From: Methanobacteriota archaeon
Lineage (GTDB): Archaea; Halobacteriota; Methanomicrobia; Methanomicrobiales; Methanospirillaceae
Direction of reading: 5' to 3'
Length of the DNA stretch: 64,000 bases
Assembly: GCA_029547145.1 (NCBI GenBank)
Contig: JAKPPV010000010.1
Coordinates: forward strand, 1 to 64,000
Part shown: in pieces, positions 54,126-61,819 of the stretch
Numbering within the stretch: the stretch's first letter is position 1
Layout: each line of letters begins with the position of its first letter
Program-made: the position numbers and the translations under genes
The notes under the pieces: model-generated
Databases searched by the model: none
What the model saw: only the letters and a program-made list of their open reading frames with translations
What the model was told of the DNA's origin: nothing

Positions 54126-54988
54126 CAGGGTGGGGCAGGGGTGCCGCCGGGTTCGCGATCCGTCTCTCCCGCCCCCGTTTCTGGATCTACACCGGCGGGA
54201 CCTTCGTCGTGGGCTACTCGATCGGTATGGCCGACTGGCATGCCTTCCTGATATTAGCGTACGCCGTCGCCCTCTTCTACTTCTTTGTGCCCGCGAACCT
54301 GTTCGTCTACGGGATCAACGACCTCTTCGATGAGGAGACCGACAGGAACAACCCGAAGAAGGGGGCACGGGAGTACCGTTTCTCTGCATCGGATCGGAGT
54401 CGGATCGTCGTCCTTGTCATTCTCGCGCTGGCAGCTTCGGCCCTGCTCGCCGCCGTCGCGCCCGACCCCCGCCTGATTGCAGTCCTCGGCGGTTTCCTGT
54501 TTCTGTCGTGCTTCTACTCGGCGCCGCCGTTCCGGTTCAAACAGGTCCCGTTCCTCGACTTCACCTCGAACGTACTCTACCTGCTTCCGGGCGTGTACGG
54601 CTTCGTGCTCGCCTCGGGGTCCGCACCTCCGGCATGGCTCCTCCTCGGGGGTTTCTTCCATATCGCGGCGATGCACCTCTTCTCCGCGATCCCGGACATC
54701 GCGTGCGACCGGGCGGCAGGCATCACGACGACCGCCGTCCTGCTCGGCCGGCGGACGTCCCTTTTCGTCTGCCTGGCCTTCTGGAGCGGGCTCTCGGTCA
54801 TCGTGCTCGTCGCCAGCGGTCTTCACCCGCTCGCCCTGCTCGTCCTGGCGTACCCCTCGGCGCCGGCACTCCTCATCCTTCGCCCCGGGCTCGCGATCGA
54901 AAAGGTCTACTGGCGACTGCCCCTGCTGAACACCATCCTCGGAGGGTTGCTCTTCTGTGCAATGGTCGTCTCAAAAGGGGTGCCCTAG
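54122..54988 (+). CDS. UbiA-family prenyltransferase, lycopene elongase-like
   Basis: A 288-residue membrane prenyltransferase with about eight helices. Metal-binding motifs are NDLFDEETD (Asn66, Asp67, Asp70, Asp74) and IPDIACDRAAG (about 184-194). In carotenoid clusters this family (LyeJ/CrtEb) adds isoprene units to both ends of lycopene to give C50 carotenoids. Adjacent crtB, crtI and cruF-like genes support that role; UbiA enzymes of lipid or quinone pathways are the alternative. Its TAG stop lies in the palindrome CTAG shared with the convergent gene. Confidence 0.87.
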   Translation: MTGWGRGAAGFAIRLSRPRFWIYTGGTFVVGYSIGMADWHAFLILAYAVALFYFFVPANLFVYGINDLFDEETDRNNPKKGAREYRFSASDRSRIVVLVILALAASALLAAVAPDPRLIAVLGGFLFLSCFYSAPPFRFKQVPFLDFTSNVLYLLPGVYGFVLASGSAPPAWLLLGGFFHIAAMHLFSAIPDIACDRAAGITTTAVLLGRRTSLFVCLAFWSGLSVIVLVASGLHPLALLVLAYPSAPALLILRPGLAIEKVYWRLPLLNTILGGLLFCAMVVSKGVP

Positions 54989-55212
54989 ACGGAGAGCCGC
55001 TTGCCGGTCGGGTAACAGTGGATCGCCCGGGGACCCGCCCGGAGCGCCACCACGCCATGGCGGACGAGCCACTGGAGGTGGTATCGTATCTCCCAGGCGC
55101 GGTAGTTCTCGCGGTAGGCCTCGAAGAGTTCCTGGAGCGTGCATCCGGGCCGGGAGGTGATCAGGGTGAGCATCTGCCGCTGCAGGTTGATCCGTTGAAT
55201 CCGCTCCCTCAT
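54985..55212 (-). CDS. Small winged-helix protein
   Basis: A 75-residue protein starting MRERIQRINLQRQMLTLITS. Residues 10-65 read as a winged helix-turn-helix (CTLQELFEAYRENYRAWEIR, YHLQWLVRHGVVALRAGP). A GGAG-containing leader (GGGAGACGGAGAG) lies before the ATG at 55212. Longer open frames upstream cross AT-rich promoter DNA. It is convergent with the carotenoid genes and divergent from the mmp14-like gene; regulation of either is a guess from position. Confidence 0.7.
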   Translation of the reverse strand: MRERIQRINLQRQMLTLITSRPGCTLQELFEAYRENYRAWEIRYHLQWLVRHGVVALRAGPRAIHCYPTGKRLSV

Positions 55213-55432
55213 GAACTCTCCGTCTCCCCCGGCCTTCCGCAGTCTGGCGTCGTACTTAGTTACATCTTCATCTATATCAACAATTCGAAATCTCCGGGCT
55301 TCAGAAGGAAGGGCAATCCGGCATTCATTGAAAAAACAGCAGGATCGGCCCGGACCGATCCCCTCCCGCCGATCGAACCGGCGGCGGGCCGAAAACGAAA
55401 GGTATATCGATGCACAGGAGCAACGAAAGCTG
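55213..55432. promoter_or_regulatory. Divergent promoter region of wHTH and mmp14-like genes
   Basis: A 220-base AT-richer gap. For the mmp14-like gene, GGTATATCG at 55401-55409 lies about 25-32 bases before its ATG at 55433, suggesting a leaderless transcript. For the winged-helix gene a minus-strand TTGATATAG at about 55269-55277 is a likely TATA box with a leader of about 30 bases. Nothing else is seen. Confidence 0.55.
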
Positions 55433-56935
55433 ATGTGCGCCCGCTTTTTTGACCGTTTTTTCCGCCCCAAGCCCCATATCGTTGAGAGCGTTCCTCCACC
55501 GACCATCCGTCTCGGCGCAGGGATGGAGGTACCCGAATACCGGACCAAGCCGTACTTCATCGTGGCGTCGGTGGAGATGGGAAATACCACCACGAAGTGC
55601 ATCCTGACCGGCACGAACCTCGAGACCGGCCACAGTTACGTGATCAACAAGACGGTCTCGATGAGTCGGGACGTGCGTCCTCCGAAACCCGGCGAGGAGA
55701 TCTTCGGCCAGACCCTGGACGGGACAGAGCTGACCCGGGAGTCCGTCACCGAGCTGGTCCGGGACACCCTGATCCAGTGCCACCGCGAGGCAGGACTCTC
55801 GATCCAGGACGACCTGGACTTCGTCGTCCGTTCGACCGGCGTCGTCGCCGCGATGGACTCCCCCGACCAGGTCGGTGACTTCGTCATCGCGCTCGCGAAC
55901 GGTTGCCTGGAGGCGGGCGTGCCCCCCCGGAAGATGACCCCGCCGATGTCGAAGGCGAACCTTCCGGCGAAACTCCAGCCCCATTCCTTCGCGGACCGGG
56001 TCGTCTTCGTCGGCGCCGTCGCCGGCGTGCTCCCTCCGCGGGGCTCGTCCGGGGTCGAGATGGTCGCAAACGAGATGGAGGGGGAGCTCGCGATGGCGGG
56101 TATCAAGGAGGGTGCGAAGTGGACGCCGGTCGACTTCCGCAACCCCTGCATCTCCATCGACTTCGGCACCACGCTCGACGGCCGAATCACCTCCGATATC
56201 GAAGACGAGGGATGTAACCCCTTTGCCCGGACGATCGGCAACTTCGCCGGGCTCGCCGGTGCGATACCGGACGCGATCGTCCGGGGGACGGGGCTCGTGC
56301 AGCAGAGGACCGGGACCGCCCTCGACCTCTTCTCCGACCGGTCGACCCTCGGGAAGATGATGACCCGGACGAACCGGCGGGTCGTCGACGAGTACGTCGA
56401 GCGCTGCCACGAGCTGATCGACATCCGGATCGTCCCCCCCGATCGCACCCGGTTCGGGCGCGTCCCGCTCTGCGCCGATGTGGCCGAAGCATCGGGGATT
56501 GCACTGATCGGGTGCGATGCAGGCGTGAACGGCTCCACGGTGCCCGAGCTCGAGGCGATCGGACGGGAGTGCCACCAGGCGCACGGGATCGCGACGCTGG
56601 GCGAGGTGGTGGACCGGGTCTGCACCAGGATGGCGCTCCGGATGATCACGGTCGCGGTAGAGCGCGGCATGGTCCCGACGAACGCCTCGATCGGCTTCAC
56701 CGGCCGTGCGGCGATCTCAGGAAGGAAACCCGAGTACATCCTGGAGGGGATCGAGGCGATGGAGCTCTTCCCCGACGGGGCGCTCGACCACGTGGTCTTC
56801 GTGGACGACGGGCTCGCGCGCGGTGCCGCCCTGATGGGCCGCTGCATGCTCTCGATCGGCAAGCCGAAGTTCCCGCTCGGAGGACGTCGCGGCGGCAAGT
56901 GCATCATGGCTAAGAGGATCGCATGCGGAAAGTAA
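55433..56935 (+). CDS. Methanogenesis marker protein 14-like
   Basis: A 500-residue protein with an actin/hexokinase-type nucleotide-binding architecture (FIVASVEMGNTTTKCILTGT near the N-terminus, FRNPCISIDFGTTLDGRITS in the middle) and a C-terminal Lys/Arg-rich end. This matches methanogenesis marker 14, conserved in methanogens; similar ASKHA proteins reactivate corrinoid or radical enzymes. The true function is unknown. The long open frame upstream of 55433 crosses the promoter and is not used. Confidence 0.85.
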   Translation: MCARFFDRFFRPKPHIVESVPPPTIRLGAGMEVPEYRTKPYFIVASVEMGNTTTKCILTGTNLETGHSYVINKTVSMSRDVRPPKPGEEIFGQTLDGTELTRESVTELVRDTLIQCHREAGLSIQDDLDFVVRSTGVVAAMDSPDQVGDFVIALANGCLEAGVPPRKMTPPMSKANLPAKLQPHSFADRVVFVGAVAGVLPPRGSSGVEMVANEMEGELAMAGIKEGAKWTPVDFRNPCISIDFGTTLDGRITSDIEDEGCNPFARTIGNFAGLAGAIPDAIVRGTGLVQQRTGTALDLFSDRSTLGKMMTRTNRRVVDEYVERCHELIDIRIVPPDRTRFGRVPLCADVAEASGIALIGCDAGVNGSTVPELEAIGRECHQAHGIATLGEVVDRVCTRMALRMITVAVERGMVPTNASIGFTGRAAISGRKPEYILEGIEAMELFPDGALDHVVFVDDGLARGAALMGRCMLSIGKPKFPLGGRRGGKCIMAKRIACGK

Positions 56936-56945
56936 GGAGAGAGCA

Positions 56946-57194
56946 ATGGAGGAGACGCAACAGACGCCCGAGCTGTACGACGTGGTGATCCCTCCCGGGG
57001 TTCCACGGAGCATCATTCGGGAGATCATCCGACGGTTCCCCGGGGAACTCGTCGACAGGATGCAGCGCCTGAAGTTCGCGAACATGGACGGCGACGAACG
57101 GGAACTGATCGCCTTCCGTACCGACCTCGCAACCGCGCAGGCGGTGGAGCAGTACCTCTACGACGAGTTGAAGGTCTTCATCGGCGAGGAGTAG
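56946..57194 (+). CDS. Small protein of unknown function downstream of mmp14-like gene
   Basis: An 82-residue protein starting MEETQQTPELYDVVIPPGVP, with a helix rich in Arg (RSIIREIIRRFPGELVDRMQ) and an acidic C-terminus. AAGGAGAGAG precedes the ATG, 10 bases after the mmp14-like stop, so the two are co-transcribed. I do not recognise the family. Its last 17 bases overlap the convergent RimK-type gene. Confidence 0.75.
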   Translation: MEETQQTPELYDVVIPPGVPRSIIREIIRRFPGELVDRMQRLKFANMDGDERELIAFRTDLATAQAVEQYLYDELKVFIGEE

Positions 57195-57990
57195 ACCCCG
57201 CCGCCTCTTCCTCGCACCGGACCAGGTATTCTGCGATCAGGCGGGGGATCGGTGCCGTCATGCAGTGCCAGTTCGGGGTTCCGTTCACCTCGAGGACCGT
57301 GAAGCCGCCCTGGATCGGGAGCAGGTCGACTCCCGCGTAGTCCGCCCCGACGGCACGCGCCGCGGTGACGGCGAGCGCGGACATCTCCGGGGTGACCCGA
57401 ACCGCCTCTCCGGAACCGCCCTGGTGGATGTTGTGGGTCAGGTGCGGCGAACGACGGCGGATCGCTCCGACCGCCTCGCCGCCGATGACGAAGACCCGGT
57501 AGTCCTCTCCGCTGGGAAGGTACTCCTGGAGGTAGTAGGGGGGGTCGCCCAGGTCGTCGGGCGACTCCACGAGCCTGATGCCGTTGCCGTCAAAGCCGTA
57601 GACGGGCTTGAAGACGGCCCGCCCCCCGTGCGCCCCGATGAACGCACCGGCCTGGTCCCGGGTCCGGAGAAAACCCGTTGCGGGAGAGGGGAGGCCTGCA
57701 CGGATCAGGAGGGCGGTCGTCGCGACCTTGGAGGCGCAGGTCGCGATCGCATGGGGCGGGTTCACGACCCGGTTCCTGGTCGCAAGCGCCTGCAGGGTCT
57801 CGAACTGGTGCCCGTCCTGCCGGAGGCCGCAGGCCCAGATCACCGCGCCCTTCAGCGGGGATGCGAACGGGTCGACCTGGTCGAGGTCGAGGCGGGTCCA
57901 GTCGGCCCCGAGCGCGTCGAGCGCGTCCGTGACCATCCGGGTCGAGTCGTCGTCGGGCGTATCGGTCGGCTTCGGTATCACCTGGATCAT
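57178..57990 (-). CDS. RimK-type ATP-grasp ligase
   Basis: A 270-residue ATP-grasp ligase. Motifs: VFKPVYGFDGNGIRLVESP, YYLQEYLPSGEDYRVFVIGG, GAIRRRSP and LEVNGTPNWHC. In methanogens this family includes MptN (adds glutamate to tetrahydromethanopterin) and CofF (adds alpha-glutamate to coenzyme F420); which one this is cannot be told by eye. The ATG at 57990 begins MIQVIPKPTDTPDDD; longer frames upstream cross the divergent promoter. It converges with the small gene after mmp14-like. Confidence 0.85.
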   Translation of the reverse strand: MIQVIPKPTDTPDDDSTRMVTDALDALGADWTRLDLDQVDPFASPLKGAVIWACGLRQDGHQFETLQALATRNRVVNPPHAIATCASKVATTALLIRAGLPSPATGFLRTRDQAGAFIGAHGGRAVFKPVYGFDGNGIRLVESPDDLGDPPYYLQEYLPSGEDYRVFVIGGEAVGAIRRRSPHLTHNIHQGGSGEAVRVTPEMSALAVTAARAVGADYAGVDLLPIQGGFTVLEVNGTPNWHCMTAPIPRLIAEYLVRCEEEAAGSTPRR

Positions 57991-58080
57991 CGCCGAACTC
58001 CTCTTACAGGTGTGGGCGTCCCTCCCGGATATACCAGCCGACGGCCATCCTTTTTCCGTCCACCGGGGGACATACTCACG

Positions 58081-59022
58081 ATGCGGTACTATGCCCGCCC
58101 GGAGGAGGGGCTCGACCTCGTCCGGGTGAACGAAGCGGTCGAGGAGGCCTTCTCCGCCCATGGGAGGGGCGAGGTCGAGATGCCGCCCAAGATCTACGTC
58201 AATCTCGAGAATGGGGACTTCCGGACGATGCCCGCCTCGATCCCCTCGCTCGGACTCGCCGGGGTGAAGGTCGTGAACGTCCATCCGGAGAACCCGTCGC
58301 GCGGACTGCCGAGCGTGATGGCGCTCCTCCTCCTCCTCGAACCCGCCACGGGCCTCCCCTTTGCGGTGATGAACGCGACGGCACTGACCGACCGGAGGAC
58401 CGGTGCCGCCGGTGCGGTCGCCGCCCGCCATCTCTGTCGGAAGGCCGACGGGATCGAGATGGGGCTCGTCGGGGCGGGACGACAGGCGATCGCCCAGCTC
58501 GAGGCGACCCGTGCCTGCCTCGGGATCGAACGGGTCCGGGTCTGGAGCCGCACCGGGGCGAGCGCCGCCGCCTTCGTGCGCCGTTTTCCCGACCTTGAGG
58601 TCGAACGCGCGCACCTGGAGCGCGTCGCCGACTGCGACCTCCTGGTGACCACGACGCCCTCGCGGGTACCGCTCGTCAGGGACGGGTGGATCCGGGATGG
58701 CACGCACATCAACGCGATCGGCGCGGACGCGCCCGGAAAGCAGGAGCTTGACCCGGCGATCCTCCTGCGGGCCCAAGTCTTCGTGGACGACCGGGCGCAG
58801 GCGGTCCATTCGGGCGAGATCAACGTCCCGATCGCCGCCGGGCTCTTCGATCCGGCACGGATCGCCGGTACCCTCGGTGATGTCGTGCTCGGCCGTACGG
58901 GCCGCGGGACGGCGACCGAAGTGACGGTCTTCGATTCGACCGGGCTCGCGATCCAGGACCTCGCGGTCGCCCGGGTCGCCCTCGACGGGCCGGATCAGGG
59001 GATCGAGCTCCCCTTCCCCTAG
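58081..59022 (+). CDS. Ornithine cyclodeaminase/alanine dehydrogenase family protein
   Basis: A 313-residue NAD-dependent enzyme of the Ocd/mu-crystallin family. The substrate Lys is probably in MPPKIYVNLENGDFRTMPA, and the Rossmann nucleotide loop is GLVGAGRQAIAQLEA (about 135-149). Archaeal members include alanine dehydrogenases and pyrroline-2-carboxylate reductase-like enzymes; context does not decide. The ATG at 58081 follows a TATA-less GC-rich gap of 90 bases. Its TAG stop is in a CTAG shared with the convergent tes-like gene. Confidence 0.88.
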   Translation: MRYYARPEEGLDLVRVNEAVEEAFSAHGRGEVEMPPKIYVNLENGDFRTMPASIPSLGLAGVKVVNVHPENPSRGLPSVMALLLLLEPATGLPFAVMNATALTDRRTGAAGAVAARHLCRKADGIEMGLVGAGRQAIAQLEATRACLGIERVRVWSRTGASAAAFVRRFPDLEVERAHLERVADCDLLVTTTPSRVPLVRDGWIRDGTHINAIGADAPGKQELDPAILLRAQVFVDDRAQAVHSGEINVPIAAGLFDPARIAGTLGDVVLGRTGRGTATEVTVFDSTGLAIQDLAVARVALDGPDQGIELPFP

Positions 59023-60533
59023 GGCTCCTGTGGCACCAGGGGGGCCTCTCCGGTGCCGGCGGGGGCCGGTTCTCCGGCGGGCAGGGCGAACTTCCTCCAG
59101 ACCTGCTCGCGGTAGACCGGACCGGAGTTGTAGGCGCAGAAGGGGATGATCCGTCCGTCGGGGGTCGCGTAGTGGATGCAGCAGCGGCTCACGCGCTCCG
59201 TGTCGTAGTTGTAGTTGTCCATGAAGTGCATCGTGCCGATGAAGAGGGCGTTCCAGTGGAACTCGCGGAGCGCATCGAAGTTCTGCGAGATCAGGGCCTG
59301 GGCGATCAGGCGCCAGATCTCGGCGCCCCGTCCCGACTGGTCCTTTCTCAGGGCGCTGTGCAGGTCCTTGAGCCCCTCGAGCATCGCCCGGTACTTGTTG
59401 ATCGAGCCACCCCGCCCGATCGTCTCGGCCATGTGGTCGATGGATTCGAAGAACCGATCGACGTCGACGATCCGGTTCACGGGGATGAGGGCGTCATCGT
59501 TCACGAAGATGTAGGTCGCCGCTCCGCAGTGCTGGTGGACCGTGAACTCGACGACGCGGTTGCCCGTGTACGCCTCGGCAAGGCGGGAGATCGGCAGGAC
59601 GCACGGCACGGGATAGAAGTCGTCCTGGCGGATCACCCCCCCGGTCTGCGCCTCGATGGCGGCCGCAAGGTCGGGGATCGTGATCCGTTCCCTCTCGATG
59701 TCATCCTGGCTCGCCGCCCCGGTGAAGGCGACCGGCTGGAAGTTGACACCGCGCACGACCCGGATCTGCTGTGCGGCGAACCGTATGATCTCGCCCACCT
59801 CGTGGTCGTTGCGTCCCCGGATCACGGTCGGGACCAGGACGACGCCCATGTGGGCGTTCATGCACCGGTCGATCGCCCGGAGGCTGATCGGGAGGAAGGG
59901 GTTCGTCTCCCGGGAGACGCCGTCGAAGTGGAGGTAGACGGTCGAGAGGCCCGCGTCCTTCAGCTCCTCGATATAGCCGTCCTCCCTTGCGATCCGTACG
60001 CCGTTCGTCGCGATCTGGACCTGCGAGAACCCGAGCCCCTTCGCGCGGCGGATCAGCTCCGGCAGGTCCTCGCGCATCGTCGGTTCGCCCCCCGAGAACT
60101 GGACGGCAGGCGGCGGGACAGGCCGCTCCGCCCGGAGCATGCGCATCATCCCGATCACCTGGTCGAAGGTCGGTTCGTAGACGAAGCCGCAGGCCCGTGC
60201 ATTGGCAAAGCAGAAGTCGCAGTTCAGGTTACACCGGTTGGTCAGGTCGATGTTCGCAAGCAGCGTGGAGGACCGGTGCTGGGAACAGAGCCCGCATTCC
60301 AGCGGGCAGTTCCGTTCCGGCACCCGGCGCTGGGGGTTCTCGACCCCGTTTCCCGGGTGGTCGTATCTCTCGAACCGTTCGTACATGCGCGCGTCGGACC
60401 AGTACAGGGTGCGGATCGGGCCGTGCTGCGGGCACACCCTTTCGATCCAGACCTTCCCGTCCTGGTCATAGATGCGCGCGTCCAGAACACGCCCGCACGT
60501 CGGGCAGAGGCTCTTCGTCGTCTTGTCCACCAT
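59019..60533 (-). CDS. tes: Radical SAM tetraether lipid synthase (Tes)-like
   Basis: A 504-residue radical SAM protein. The SAM cluster motif is NRCNLNCDFC (Cys101, Cys105, Cys108). Extra cysteines lie before it (CPTC at 10-13, Cys34, CPLECGLC at 76-83) and near the C-terminus (SRCCIHYA, FCAYN), for auxiliary Fe-S or zinc sites. This pattern matches MJ0619-like enzymes, now known as Tes, which couple two archaeol chains to tetraether (GDGT) lipids; an older assignment was pterin methylation. Next to carS the lipid role is favoured. In-frame ATGs at 60539 and 60566 are alternatives; GGTGG precedes the one at 60533. Confidence 0.87.
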   Translation of the reverse strand: MVDKTTKSLCPTCGRVLDARIYDQDGKVWIERVCPQHGPIRTLYWSDARMYERFERYDHPGNGVENPQRRVPERNCPLECGLCSQHRSSTLLANIDLTNRCNLNCDFCFANARACGFVYEPTFDQVIGMMRMLRAERPVPPPAVQFSGGEPTMREDLPELIRRAKGLGFSQVQIATNGVRIAREDGYIEELKDAGLSTVYLHFDGVSRETNPFLPISLRAIDRCMNAHMGVVLVPTVIRGRNDHEVGEIIRFAAQQIRVVRGVNFQPVAFTGAASQDDIERERITIPDLAAAIEAQTGGVIRQDDFYPVPCVLPISRLAEAYTGNRVVEFTVHQHCGAATYIFVNDDALIPVNRIVDVDRFFESIDHMAETIGRGGSINKYRAMLEGLKDLHSALRKDQSGRGAEIWRLIAQALISQNFDALREFHWNALFIGTMHFMDNYNYDTERVSRCCIHYATPDGRIIPFCAYNSGPVYREQVWRKFALPAGEPAPAGTGEAPLVPQEP

Positions 60534-60669
60534 CAGCATCCACCGGCGCGGCTCTCGCCGGCTCACCCCTCCGATTCATCGGTCATTTCGGCCGATTGGG
60601 TGCGCCAGCGACGTTTTCTAGTAGTTTCTCTTTCGATATATTAATGTTTACAGGTGGGGTTGTGTACTC
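60534..60669. promoter_or_regulatory. Divergent promoter of tes-like and carS genes
   Basis: The AT-rich stretch TTTCGATATATTAATGTTT (about 60632-60650) lies about 25-34 bases before the carS GTG at 60670. The same region should contain the minus-strand promoter for the tes-like gene. AGGTGGGG at 60652-60659 is a possible Shine-Dalgarno for carS at slightly long spacing. Confidence 0.5.
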
Positions 60670-61236
60670 GTGTCAGTCGCCGACGCCCTGTCGCCCGGGG
60701 CCCTCGCGTTCGCCGGAATCGCCGCCTGCTGGATCATGCTGCCCGCCTGGGTCCCGAATCCCACCGCGGCGCTCTTCGGCGGGGGGCGATCGATCGACGG
60801 GGGGCGCATCCTCGGGGACGGACACCGGATCTTCGGCGACGGCAAGACCTGGCGGGGATTCGGGGCGGGGGTCCTCTGCGGCATCGGCATCGGGGCGGTC
60901 CAGCTCGCCGCGCAGTCCCACCCCATCCTCGCCCTCCTGCCGGCCCACACCCCGGTTAGCGTGATCGCCCTCTCGATCGGCGCGCTCCTCGGGGACCTGA
61001 TCAAATCGTTCTTCAAGCGACGTCTCGGCAAGGAGCGGGGAGACCCCTGGCCGATCGTCGACCAGTACGACCTGGTCGTCGGAGCGTTCTCCGTCCTTTT
61101 ACTGGCGGACCGGGACTGGATGGTCGCGAACGTCACCCTCCCGGTGCTGGTCGCCATCCTGGTCCTCACCCCCCTCCTGCACCGCGGGATGAACCTGATC
61201 GGGTATGCCGCCGGGATCAAGGACGAACCGTGGTGA
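60670..61236 (+). CDS. carS: CDP-archaeol synthase
   Basis: A 188-residue membrane enzyme that activates digeranylgeranylglyceryl phosphate with CTP to CDP-archaeol, the branch point to archaeal phospholipids. Four to five helices are seen. Family motifs are IFGDGKTWRGFGAGVLCG and ALLGDLIKSFFKRRLGKERG. Start is a GTG (MSVADALSPG). pyrE follows seven bases later, its Shine-Dalgarno overlapping the carS stop. Confidence 0.94.
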   Translation: MSVADALSPGALAFAGIAACWIMLPAWVPNPTAALFGGGRSIDGGRILGDGHRIFGDGKTWRGFGAGVLCGIGIGAVQLAAQSHPILALLPAHTPVSVIALSIGALLGDLIKSFFKRRLGKERGDPWPIVDQYDLVVGAFSVLLLADRDWMVANVTLPVLVAILVLTPLLHRGMNLIGYAAGIKDEPW

Positions 61237-61243
61237 ACGAGAG

Positions 61244-61765
61244 ATGGCCTCCGAACCGAACCCCATCGCCGAGCGGCTGATCGCCGCGGGCGCGATCGAA
61301 TTCGGCGAGTTCACGCTCGCCTCGGGCCAAAAGAGCCCGTACTACATCGACATCAAGACGGCGATGACCGACCCGGCGCTGCTCGGGGAGATCGCCCGGG
61401 CGGTGGCGACCCGGGAACCGTTCGAGATGGTCGCCGGCGTTGCCGTCGGTGGCGTGCCCCTCGCCGTCGCAACCGCGCTCGTGAGCGGCAGGCGCTTCGC
61501 GATCGTCCGAAGCCAGGTAAAGGACCACGGCAAGGCAAACCCGGTGATCGGCGACGTCCGAGGCCGGCAGGTCCTGCTCGTCGAGGACGTGACGACATCA
61601 GGCGGGTCCGCCCTCTACGGCGTCGACGAGCTCCGAAGAGCAGGCGCGAGGGTGGACTGCGTGGTCACGGTCGTGGACCGCGAGGGGGGTGCAGAGGAGC
61701 GGCTCGCCTCCCGGGGAGTCCGGCTGGTCCCGCTGGTCCGGGCGCAGGAGCTGCTGAACCGGTGA
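61244..61765 (+). CDS. pyrE: Orotate phosphoribosyltransferase
   Basis: A 173-residue enzyme forming OMP from orotate and PRPP in pyrimidine synthesis. The PRPP loop VLLVEDVTTSGGSAL and the flexible loop KDHGKANPVIG are visible, as is LASGQKSPYYIDIK. GGTGA at 61231-61236 fixes the ATG at 61244. A gap of 54 bases with an AT-rich TTATTCTC stretch separates it from purD. Confidence 0.95.
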   Translation: MASEPNPIAERLIAAGAIEFGEFTLASGQKSPYYIDIKTAMTDPALLGEIARAVATREPFEMVAGVAVGGVPLAVATALVSGRRFAIVRSQVKDHGKANPVIGDVRGRQVLLVEDVTTSGGSALYGVDELRRAGARVDCVVTVVDREGGAEERLASRGVRLVPLVRAQELLNR

Positions 61766-61819
61766 GAAACCGGCAATCGCTTATTCTCTCCGCGCCCCTC
61801 AGTACTGGTAGGCGTACCT

